Source: Enterocytospora artemiae (Eukaryota > Microsporidia). From it: a stretch of 64,000 bases of DNA. Of the stretch, positions 38,446 to 46,550 are shown one piece after another (positions within the stretch are counted from its first letter, which is position 1; every line of letters begins with the position of its first letter). A program made the position numbers and the translations under genes. The notes under the pieces are model-generated. The model worked only from the letters and a program-made list of their open reading frames with translations. It was not told the DNA's origin and did not search any database. Where the stretch lies: the NCBI GenBank assembly GCA_038659295.1, contig JASNGC010000001.1:124001-188000 (forward strand). Reading direction: 5' to 3'.

Positions 38446-40149
38446 TTAATTGATTTTTGCTGTTGCTGATCTGTAAAATCTATAAAATTCGTTTTTGGCA
38501 TCGTAGAGTTTGTCAAAGGGCCCCTGCATCTTCAAAGTTTGGTCTGCAAAAAATAAAACTCTATCAAATAACTTTAGTGTCTCTAGATTGTGTACAATCA
38601 TCACGACGGTTTTGTCTGGCATATTCAAAATTATGTTTTTGATAACTTCGTCCTCAGATATTTTGTCTAAATTACTAGTAGCCTCATCTAAAATCATAAT
38701 TGGCGCATTTTTTAAGATAGCTCTCATAAGACTAATTTTCTGTCTTTGCCCACCACTAATATTCCGGCCTCGCTCACCTATCGAATTATTATAGCCGAAT
38801 TTCTTAAACAGTTTATGATAGTTGTATATTTTGCAAATTTCTATAATTTTTTCGTCGGTTAGGTTTGGATTTCCCATTTTCAGATTTTCTATTAGTGTGG
38901 TGTCGAAAAGTTGACTAGTTTGAGGAACATAGCTTATTAGATTTCTCAAGGATTTTCTACTTATATTTCTCGATTGAAATCCGTCTAGTTCTACCGAACC
39001 TTGGTATTCATAAAGTCCCATCAAAATTTTTATAAATGTGGATTTGCCTCCTCCATTTACTCCAGTTATAGCTATTTTTTCTGACTTGTGAATTGTGGTA
39101 AATACGTTTTTAAAAATTAATTTCTTACTAAACCCAAACTTAAGATTCTCAATCTTTATATTCTGATCCAAACAGGGTATCTCAAGCGTTCCAAGTCGCT
39201 CTTCAGGTTCACAATTTTCGATTAAACTTTGGTCCAGATTTGTGAAGTGTGTACAAATAAAATCGATATCTTTCGAAATCTGCTTTATTTTGTTGGAAAG
39301 TTCTGAAACCATTATTACTATCTGTGTTCCATTTACTTTTCCCAAACCCACACTATTGTATTCGTAAAAAATAAAGGCTGAAACCAGTACAAATAAAACA
39401 TTGTTTAAATATCGAAAGGCATCGTATGTGCACCAAAAAATAACTGCATATATATGTTGTTCTTCCATAGAATTATAGTATTTTTTGGATTCTATCTCTG
39501 CATTGTCGTAGGCCTTTATTCGTTCATAATTTAATAAGATGTCGTATAGCTTTTTCGAGTTGTTCTCAAATCCATTATTGGCGTTTCTACGAATTCTGGA
39601 ACGAATATTTTGGGAATAAACTATTCCTGACAAGAATATCGAACAGATGAATATCACTTTCAATGCTGATGAAAGTGGAAGCTCTTTCAATACTTTTCTT
39701 GTTGCAATGGCGAAATAGAATGCATTTGGCAGAAATGTCAGTGTAACAGCTGTGAAAAAGTTATGCAATGCCAATGACCGTCGTTGAATGTTGTACTGCA
39801 CCTCACCCACGCCGTATTTTTGAAAGTCGAAGAATTTAATATCCAAATATTCCTTAAAAAAGTTATAATAACTTCTTTGGACGGAATATGCAATAAAATA
39901 TGTGTCAAATATAGCAACCCCATACTTGAGGGCAGAATATCCTAGGAAAAGAACAATAAAGTCTCGGACTACATTATCCGAATTATTATCTCCATCAATA
40001 AATGTAGAAATAATTTTAATACTTTGGATATCCCAATAATTGGCAAACATGAGGGCGATAAGAGTCGGCGCCAGCATTATTTTAATCCACTTTACTTTCA
40101 GAATATATTCGTTTGAATAATTTCGAAGTCTTTTTAATATCGCAAACAT
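38446..40149 (-). CDS. ABC half-transporter 3 (ABCB/Atm1-like)
   Basis: 567 residues, same plan as the two paralogues. The membrane domain includes FGVGEVQYNIQRRSLALHNF-like loop features shared with copy 1 (YGVGEVQYNIQRRS here, SIGVGTIQSAIGRRS there), which makes copies 1 and 3 the closer pair. The ATPase domain is complete: Walker A GVNGGGKST, signature ISGGQRQK, Walker B IMILDEATSNLD and the H-loop His in MIVHNLETL. A catalytic dimer of copy 3 with the switch-defective copy 1 is possible but unproven. The start ATG at 40149 follows AAACATCCCCAATTTGA. Substrate and membrane are unknown. Confidence 0.9.
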   Translation of the reverse strand: MFAILKRLRNYSNEYILKVKWIKIMLAPTLIALMFANYWDIQSIKIISTFIDGDNNSDNVVRDFIVLFLGYSALKYGVAIFDTYFIAYSVQRSYYNFFKEYLDIKFFDFQKYGVGEVQYNIQRRSLALHNFFTAVTLTFLPNAFYFAIATRKVLKELPLSSALKVIFICSIFLSGIVYSQNIRSRIRRNANNGFENNSKKLYDILLNYERIKAYDNAEIESKKYYNSMEEQHIYAVIFWCTYDAFRYLNNVLFVLVSAFIFYEYNSVGLGKVNGTQIVIMVSELSNKIKQISKDIDFICTHFTNLDQSLIENCEPEERLGTLEIPCLDQNIKIENLKFGFSKKLIFKNVFTTIHKSEKIAITGVNGGGKSTFIKILMGLYEYQGSVELDGFQSRNISRKSLRNLISYVPQTSQLFDTTLIENLKMGNPNLTDEKIIEICKIYNYHKLFKKFGYNNSIGERGRNISGGQRQKISLMRAILKNAPIMILDEATSNLDKISEDEVIKNIILNMPDKTVVMIVHNLETLKLFDRVLFFADQTLKMQGPFDKLYDAKNEFYRFYRSATAKIN

Positions 40150-40834
40150 TCAAATTGGGGATGTTTTTGATTGGTTTTTTATTGTACATTTTGAAACATG
40201 TTTGAGGGCGATTGTTTACGAAGATTCTTTGCCAATCATTTGAAGTGTTATTGAATCCAGTATAACTAATTATGGCCCATGAAGTATATTTTTGAAGCCA
40301 AATATTCTAAGAATTTGTAACTTCGGTTTTTTAGAAACAAAGAAAATTGTTGTAAATTAAATACCACCTTAAAAACGCATTAATCATATGATGATATGGC
40401 TATAGGTCAAATATTAAACTCAATATTGCCCAAATTTATGTACTGTTTACCTTTGGCTTTATCCTGCATTAGTGACAATATGAAATATAACTCCATCTAA
40501 ACACTATTGTCATAGCTTTCTAGCCAGGTTTGTTGATATACCATAAATGGCAATAATATAACTATTTCTAGAAATATTGTATTAGTATATACCAATGACT
40601 GAGTTAGTAAAAGAGGTATTTCCCAAAATATAATATTTAATTAATATTTCTTAACTATTTCATTAGAATCTTATAAAATACAAAAATCCTACAAAGTGAT
40701 ATCATTAGAAAGCTATTTCGATCACATGATGTCCTATTGCAAAATGTTCCACTGATAACTCAAAATTGTGATTGTATCAATGCTTCTCCTGTTTTTAATC
40801 TTACCAATATTCGATTTCCTAATTTTTGCCGCCC
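40150..40834 (+). other. Intergenic gap with start signal of the first microprotein
   Basis: 685 bases, AT-rich. TTTTTGCCGCCC at its right end abuts the ATG at 40835. A TTGCCCAAATTT block at about 40428 precedes an ATG with only 20 codons. Nothing else is supported. Confidence 0.5.
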
Positions 40835-41011
40835 ATGACTTCAAATAAATCTCTTGAAGAACAAAATATTCTTGCAGCACAAATGTTTGAGAAGATAAGT
40901 GCTTCAGTGAAAAAGCTAGAAATAAAGCTTGCATCTATCAACCAAAGCATTGAGGAGATTGAAAATAGCCTTGAATCTAGTACAAACAGTGAAAAAAATG
41001 GTAATAAATAA
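40835..41011 (+). CDS. Coiled-coil microprotein A (58 residues)
   Basis: 58 residues, nearly all one amphipathic helix: hydrophobic residues recur at heptad spacing through AAQMFEKISASVKKLEIKLA and INQSIEEIENSLE, then a polar tail. Of two ATGs, the one at 40835 directly follows TTTTTGCCGCCC; starting at 40826 would put the signal inside the gene. It resembles microprotein B 220 bases downstream (shared AA..F, S..K.E and S.E.I positions), so the two are probably tandem duplicates. Size and pattern recall small DASH/Dam1 ring subunits (Dad4, Dad1), but this is only a resemblance. Confidence 0.68.
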   Translation: MTSNKSLEEQNILAAQMFEKISASVKKLEIKLASINQSIEEIENSLESSTNSEKNGNK

Positions 41012-41233
41012 AAAAGAATAGCAATTTCAATGAATAGTACCATATTACCAAAGTCTGTTGAGTGTTACATCACAAGTGTATGTTATTTGCCCTATTTTGT
41101 ATGAAACCGTGGATTTACTATTGTTAACGGTGATATACTATTTTTCTGGGTTATTATTCTTGTATTGCAGGAGAATTTTCGTTTTTATTCTTCACATTTC
41201 AAGTTTCTTTTTTCTGAGGAGTTGCCCCTTTTA

Positions 41234-41404
41234 ATGTCGAATTATTTGGATGAAGTGGAGAAACAAAAACAGGAAGCTGCTAAGCTTTTTAACGAGCTGG
41301 AGGAGAGCTTGAGCAAAATAGAAACAAGAATAAAAGATGTAATGGGCTCGTTAGAAAAAATTCAAAAGGAGTCTCTTTCAGAAAATAAGAATGATGATCT
41401 ATAG
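41234..41404 (+). CDS. Coiled-coil microprotein B (56 residues)
   Basis: 56 residues, almost wholly coiled coil: DEVEKQKQEAAKLFNELEES, then LSKIETRIKDVMGSLEKIQK, with a charged tail (ENKNDDL). The ATG at 41234 follows TTGCCCCTTTTA, a full start signal; the open frame upstream begins only with TTG at 41165. It is related to microprotein A in length, helix register and the AAxxF, SxxKxE and SxExI positions. Two such small genes in a row, each with its own start signal, argue that both are real. Function unknown; a role as subunits of a helical-bundle complex is the natural guess. Confidence 0.7.
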   Translation: MSNYLDEVEKQKQEAAKLFNELEESLSKIETRIKDVMGSLEKIQKESLSENKNDDL

Positions 41405-41499
41405 AACTGCTATGGAATTTTATTAAATATCAGTGAGTAAAGCTTTTATCTTTTGATTTTATGTTGTAATAAAATTCTGATAATTTACGAATGTTTATT

Positions 41500-42372
41500 T
41501 TAGACCTCTTTTTTCATTGAGTCATATGAGTATATACTGCCTGCCAAAATTCCAACCAGCAAACTTCCGAGTTTCAAAATTCCTACGGGCTCTTTAAACC
41601 AAGTGATGCCTGAAAAAGAAAGAAGTAGCTTATTCACAGATCCAAGCATGCAGAGTGCCGTAGAATTAAGTATTTTAAGTAACCATGCCGTTGAAAAGGA
41701 CGTAAACAGTGCGGCAATTGAAGAAAATAAAATCCACAAATTTACATCGCTTGCGATACGTATTTCTTGGGTGAAATCATCAAACAATACAGAAAATATT
41801 GATATAAATGGTATACTGATAAGATTTGTAAAGAAAACGGACTCAGTCTTAGAAGCCCTATGAATCATAATAAATTTCAAATAAAGTACGTATGCTGCTG
41901 TGCTAACTATATTCAAACCCATCCATAAATATCCTAATGGATCGATATGGTCTTTAATGTTTGCGGTGTAAGAGCTTAGGATCATCATTACAAATGATGT
42001 GTATCCCAAAACACTTATGGGGCTCTCAAAAAAATATAACTCTAGAAATGCTACGAGGATGATTGAACAATTCTTGTATAAAGTATATAGACTTATCTGA
42101 AAATAAAAGATTGCTTTCATGTTGGAAATCATCATTATGGAGAGAAAGAGTGATGTAATTACCCATTTCGATATATTTCGAAATTTGATTTTGTTATAAA
42201 TTAATGAATAAATTGAAATCAACAAAACAATTATGGTTGACTGTAGTACAATCAAAAGGTAATGTTGATGAAATGAATATATATTCATGATATGCTTGTT
42301 TGCCAATGTAGTAGTAATAGAAGAGAAGAAATATACAAATATGACTAATAACTGTTCGTGGATCAATTTCAT
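41500..42372 (-). CDS. VRG4: GDP-mannose transporter-like protein (VRG4 type)
   Basis: 290 residues with about ten membrane segments (drug/metabolite transporter fold). Vrg4-like blocks: ISLYTLYKNCSIILVAFLEL, GYLWMGLNIVSTAAYVL and the C-terminal GSVNKLLLSFSGITWFKEPV with GSIYSYD. The two nucleotide-sugar motifs of Vrg4, FYNN and GALNK, appear as FFTN (180-183) and GSVNK (244-248). This points to GDP-mannose transport into the Golgi, but the changes leave another GDP-sugar possible. It would supply the secretory route that includes the O-mannosyltransferase at 22540. No C-rich block before the start. A closing KKEV resembles a KKxx-type ER retrieval tail. Confidence 0.8.
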   Translation of the reverse strand: MKLIHEQLLVIFVYFFSSITTTLANKHIMNIYSFHQHYLLIVLQSTIIVLLISIYSLIYNKIKFRNISKWVITSLFLSIMMISNMKAIFYFQISLYTLYKNCSIILVAFLELYFFESPISVLGYTSFVMMILSSYTANIKDHIDPLGYLWMGLNIVSTAAYVLYLKFIMIHRASKTESVFFTNLISIPFISIFSVLFDDFTQEIRIASDVNLWILFSSIAALFTSFSTAWLLKILNSTALCMLGSVNKLLLSFSGITWFKEPVGILKLGSLLVGILAGSIYSYDSMKKEV

Positions 42373-42673
42373 CCAAGTTGAGTTAACTAGTGGCCGAAAG
42401 TTTCAAAGTATTTCGGAAACTTATGTTTTAAGTTGATCAATTTAAAAAAGCATTACAGACCAATTTGTTGAAAACCATCTTTTGTCGATCAACTTTGTAA
42501 GATTGCATTACGACAAATTCCTTTATAAAATTAAATTTTTTAATTGATAATCACACGTCTTTACCCGAGAATAAATTGATTCATAACCATTTACCTTCCA
42601 ATGATTTTTTAGGGGCAAGAATAAAAGTTTATTTGTCGAAGTATATTTATAAATAACTTGTTTCGATTTCCCT
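42373..42673 (+). other. Divergent gap between GDP-mannose transporter and UGP1
   Basis: 301 AT-rich bases. TTTCGATTTCCCT at the right end is the UGP1 start signal. The minus-strand transporter has no comparable block. No other gene. Confidence 0.55.
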
Positions 42674-44077
42674 ATGGATGAAGATTTTGATAATTCCGAC
42701 ACCTATTACAGATCCAAATTGATCAGGAATTTGTCGGAAGAATTGGAGGAGTTGAAGCCAACACATCCAAATCCTGAGGAATTAGATGAATTTAAAAAAT
42801 TGTATAAAAGGTTTCTCGATGGAAAAAAAAGTATTGAGTGGAATAAAATTGAACCACCGAAAGGAAAAATATTAAGGTACGAGGATCTTTCAGAACCGGA
42901 AAATTCAGACGATAATCTGAGAAAATTGGTTGTTTTAAAACTAAATGGCGGACTTGGGACTACCATGGGGTGTGTCGGGCCGAAAAGTGCAGTAAAAATT
43001 AAAGATGGCAGGAATTTTATAGATATGATAGTTCGCCAATTAACCCACTTAAGTAAGAAACACAAGTGCAAAATACCATTGGTGCTAATGAACAGCTTCA
43101 ATACCGATTCGAGGACCAAGAAGATGATTAGAAATTATGAAGGTATAAAAACATTTAACCAGAGCCAATTTCCAAGAATCTCAGCGGAAAATATGATGCC
43201 TATTGGTGGAGATCAAATGTACTATCCCCCAGGTCATGGCGATGTTTTCTACAGTTTAGACAAGTCTGGTCTTTTGAATGAGTTGATTGCAGATGGGAAA
43301 GAATATCTATTTGTTAGTAATGTGGATAATCTGTCTTCAACTGTGGATTTAAAAATATTGGAGACTTTTGCATCACAGAAGCTGGACTTCTGCATGGAAG
43401 TTACAAACAAAACTCGTGCTGATATTAAGGGTGGTACACTAATCAACTACGAAGATAACCTGAAACTTTTAGAAATTGCAATGGTACCTCCGCAGAAAAA
43501 AAGTGAGTTTACAAGCGTAAGGAAATTTAAAATATTTAACACAAATAATATTTGGATCAATTTAAGGGCTTTAAAAGAAAATTTGAATAAAATCGAGTTG
43601 GACATCATTGAGAACAAAAAGATTGTTAATGATGAGATGGTTATTCAATTGGAAACAGCTATTGGCTCTGCAATAAAGTGTTTTTCTAAGACTGCAGGCA
43701 TATTGGTTCCAAGGTCAAGATTTACTCCAGTTAAAACATGCTCAGATCTATTCCTATGTGAATCAAATCTATACTATGAAAAACATGGAGAACTAGTTCT
43801 TAACAATCTACGTACATCAGAAGCAGCACCAATTATAAAACTGATCGGAAATAATTTCGATAAAATTGAAAATTTTGAAGGTTCATTCAAGGGAATTCCA
43901 GATATTGTTGATCTGGATATACTTACTGTTACTGGGAATGTTCGATTTGGAAAAAATGTTGTTTTAAAAGGGATTGTTATAGTATGTGCCCCTGAAGGAA
44001 GTACAATTGACATTCCTGATGGGTCTATATTGGATGATAGTGTATTGTTTGGAAATTTACCAATTACAAATGTATAA
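42674..44077 (+). CDS. UGP1: UTP-glucose-1-phosphate uridylyltransferase
   Basis: 467 residues. The nucleotide-binding signature LKLNGGLGTTMGCVGPKSAV (about 92-111) is complete, followed by LMNSFNTDSRTK, the PPGHGDVF block, LFVSNVDNLSSTVD and the NTNNIWINL block, all diagnostic of eukaryotic UGPase. The C-terminus forms the left-handed beta-helix (IVIVCAPEGSTIDIPDGSIL). The enzyme makes UDP-glucose from glucose-1-phosphate and UTP, which feeds trehalose and glycan synthesis. The length is near yeast Ugp1 (499). The start ATG follows TTTCGATTTCCCT directly. Convergent with gamma-COP. Confidence 0.96.
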   Translation: MDEDFDNSDTYYRSKLIRNLSEELEELKPTHPNPEELDEFKKLYKRFLDGKKSIEWNKIEPPKGKILRYEDLSEPENSDDNLRKLVVLKLNGGLGTTMGCVGPKSAVKIKDGRNFIDMIVRQLTHLSKKHKCKIPLVLMNSFNTDSRTKKMIRNYEGIKTFNQSQFPRISAENMMPIGGDQMYYPPGHGDVFYSLDKSGLLNELIADGKEYLFVSNVDNLSSTVDLKILETFASQKLDFCMEVTNKTRADIKGGTLINYEDNLKLLEIAMVPPQKKSEFTSVRKFKIFNTNNIWINLRALKENLNKIELDIIENKKIVNDEMVIQLETAIGSAIKCFSKTAGILVPRSRFTPVKTCSDLFLCESNLYYEKHGELVLNNLRTSEAAPIIKLIGNNFDKIENFEGSFKGIPDIVDLDILTVTGNVRFGKNVVLKGIVIVCAPEGSTIDIPDGSILDDSVLFGNLPITNV

Positions 44078-44233
44078 AATAAAAATTTTATGAATTTAAA
44101 ATCAAGAAAATCAGTTAAGGTTATTATTATATCGTAAGCTATCTTATTAATATCCAACTTCATACACTACATATGGCCTAAGAATTTTCTAAGCTGGTCT
44201 CAATATTTGTAGATTGTAAATCTTGAAGTAGTT

Positions 44234-46402
44234 TTATTCAAACACTGCAGCTGCAGTTTCCAAAACAGTTTTATCTGTTGAGGCAATTTCCATTTTCACA
44301 ATTGTGTATTTGTTATATTTCAAAGTTCCCTTAAGCACTATACATTCTCCATTATATTTACCACTCAATCTAAAGTAATTTCTGTCTGTAATTAAATGTA
44401 GGTTGACCATGCCAATAATTTGACTTATTGAATCTTCAACAGTAGAATTGAGTGCCAATTCCACTGTCTTAGTCAAAGAAGGCATTTCAGAAATATCCAT
44501 AGGCCTAGAAAAATCAAATATCGTAAACGCAAACGGATTCAATGATATTGAATCATTTTCTGTATCTTCAAGATCATCTTCCATTCCAATTTCATATTCA
44601 AACACTCCATTGAATGTTTCTCCTTCTTTTGCATCTATCTCCAGATTATAAACCCCATCAGAATTCACATCTACTTTGTACTCACTTTCATCTCCAACAA
44701 CTGTAAGCAATCCTGAAATTATGCTCACATTTTCAAGCTTATTTTTGATAGTAAACTCAAGAATAACTTTATCCACAAAGATCTTTTTGACCAGTGATAT
44801 CTGGAAATCAGATTTCTTTTCTGTGAGAACAATAGATCTACACTCTTTAATAAAATCAGACTCCTTAATAACCTCAGGTTCTTTATATTTAATATATTTC
44901 AACACCTCTTCTTTCAACTCACCCAATTCATCCATTTTGAATTCCCCTCTCCTTACATTTCTATTTTTCATCAAAAATTCCTTAAATATACTTCCATTTG
45001 TTTGGGGAATAGCCTCAAGCGTATTAAATCTGTGATCTAAATCAAAAAGAGTTTGTATGGCACAATTCCTAACGTGAGAATTGTCAATAATCAATCTATT
45101 GTAAACATGAACCAGATCCTTTAAGTTTCTCAAGTGCTTACCAAATATCCCTAAGATATCCATGCTTAGCTGATAATATTCAGGATCTTCAATATAATTG
45201 CAGAGAAATGAAATTGTATCATGCTTGAGAACATTCCCGGGCTCTTCATCAGATCCAAGGACATCAGCATCATCCATCATACCTAGAACTCTATCAAACT
45301 TTTGAAGAATATATTTTTTAAAACTTAAGTCACCTTTTTGAATCAGAGCATTTCTAAGAAATGACACGAACTCGTCTTTTCGGCCTTTGGCAAGCTTTTC
45401 CATCGTATCAATAGCCATAATTTTATAGGAGTTGGACATGGTAGACAGGAATGGTTCGATTTTCTTGGCAAGCTTTCTAACGGATTCCTCATTTCCAGTT
45501 TTTAGTAGTACCAATATAGCCAGCATACTAACAGATTGATTCGTAGAATGGACAGCATCTTCAATTTCTTTGTTTATTTTTGCTACTTTATTTGGAAAGT
45601 TAATTGATAACTTGCTGATTATTTTTATTGCTGAAAATTGTTTAACTTCATTCGAATGCATAAACAATCTTAAGATATCAAGAGCCCTATCGACATACGT
45701 TGCTGAAACTTCCTGTGGGAAAATAAGCAGACATTTACAAGCTTCTAGAAATATAACATCGTCTACCCCTCCCTTCAGATACTTTACAACCTCCGAAATG
45801 TGTCCATTTCCAGACATTATCTTCTTTAGCTCTAACAGAACACTATACTTATTTATAGGCAAGTTATTAAAGAAACTCAAATGATAATCTTCAATATTTC
45901 CGGACATACTTGTCTCAATCTTCATGGTTTTAAAATATTCTGAAGATATAACTACACTGTTGTCTTTAGAGTCTGCACTTAACAAGGATTGTTTTACATA
46001 TCTCGCAAAATCCGTACGCATTAGTTCTGGCAAACTTCTAAAAAGTGAACGCATCCCTAGATTTTTTAAACATACATTCTTACATGAAACCTTAGAGTCT
46101 ATCTCCTTTAAAATAGAGTTAATGCTGATTATTCCAGATTCCTCTGAATAGTTCTGTATTTCCATAAGCGTAATAAAGATATAATTCTTTAAATACATGT
46201 CATTACTTGAAAATCCTCTGAGAACAAGAACCAAAATATCCTTGAGATGTACTTCAGAAAATTGAGAGCATCTCAAATTAAATATTAAAAGATTCAAGGT
46301 CTGTATACAGTGCTTTGTTATCACAGGTTCCTTTCCAAATGCTGAATTTAACTCGGCAACTATTTCAGAGACCGGCAATATTTCTAAATTATGTTTATGC
46401 AT
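44234..46402 (-). CDS. SEC21: Coatomer subunit gamma
   Basis: 722 residues. The N-terminal two thirds are helical repeats with gamma-COP landmarks: TLMEIQNYSEESGIISINSI, DSKVSCKNVCLKNLGMRSLF and a FLCNYIEDPEYYQLSMDILG block. The C-terminal part is the beta-sandwich and platform of the appendage domain (VILEFTIKNKLENVSIISGL). Gamma-COP is part of the F-COPI subcomplex that coats Golgi-to-ER vesicles. Animal and yeast versions have 870-935 residues, so it is reduced. The open frame runs to 46438, but the ATG at 46402 (MHKHNLE) follows TTTTTAATCCCACT directly, the same block as at CCT7. Only 148 bases separate it from CPSF73. Confidence 0.88.
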   Translation of the reverse strand: MHKHNLEILPVSEIVAELNSAFGKEPVITKHCIQTLNLLIFNLRCSQFSEVHLKDILVLVLRGFSSNDMYLKNYIFITLMEIQNYSEESGIISINSILKEIDSKVSCKNVCLKNLGMRSLFRSLPELMRTDFARYVKQSLLSADSKDNSVVISSEYFKTMKIETSMSGNIEDYHLSFFNNLPINKYSVLLELKKIMSGNGHISEVVKYLKGGVDDVIFLEACKCLLIFPQEVSATYVDRALDILRLFMHSNEVKQFSAIKIISKLSINFPNKVAKINKEIEDAVHSTNQSVSMLAILVLLKTGNEESVRKLAKKIEPFLSTMSNSYKIMAIDTMEKLAKGRKDEFVSFLRNALIQKGDLSFKKYILQKFDRVLGMMDDADVLGSDEEPGNVLKHDTISFLCNYIEDPEYYQLSMDILGIFGKHLRNLKDLVHVYNRLIIDNSHVRNCAIQTLFDLDHRFNTLEAIPQTNGSIFKEFLMKNRNVRRGEFKMDELGELKEEVLKYIKYKEPEVIKESDFIKECRSIVLTEKKSDFQISLVKKIFVDKVILEFTIKNKLENVSIISGLLTVVGDESEYKVDVNSDGVYNLEIDAKEGETFNGVFEYEIGMEDDLEDTENDSISLNPFAFTIFDFSRPMDISEMPSLTKTVELALNSTVEDSISQIIGMVNLHLITDRNYFRLSGKYNGECIVLKGTLKYNKYTIVKMEIASTDKTVLETAAAVFE

Positions 46403-46550
46403 AGTGGGATTAAAAAACAAAAAAAGAATTTGGAACAAATTTGTTTGTAAAGGAAAATAATTTGGTCTTTGCTAAGGTTCAAAGATACAGGCTGAGATCC
46501 AATGACTTTATTTCAGTCATCTGCTAATGTCGAAAATAATTCACCCATAA

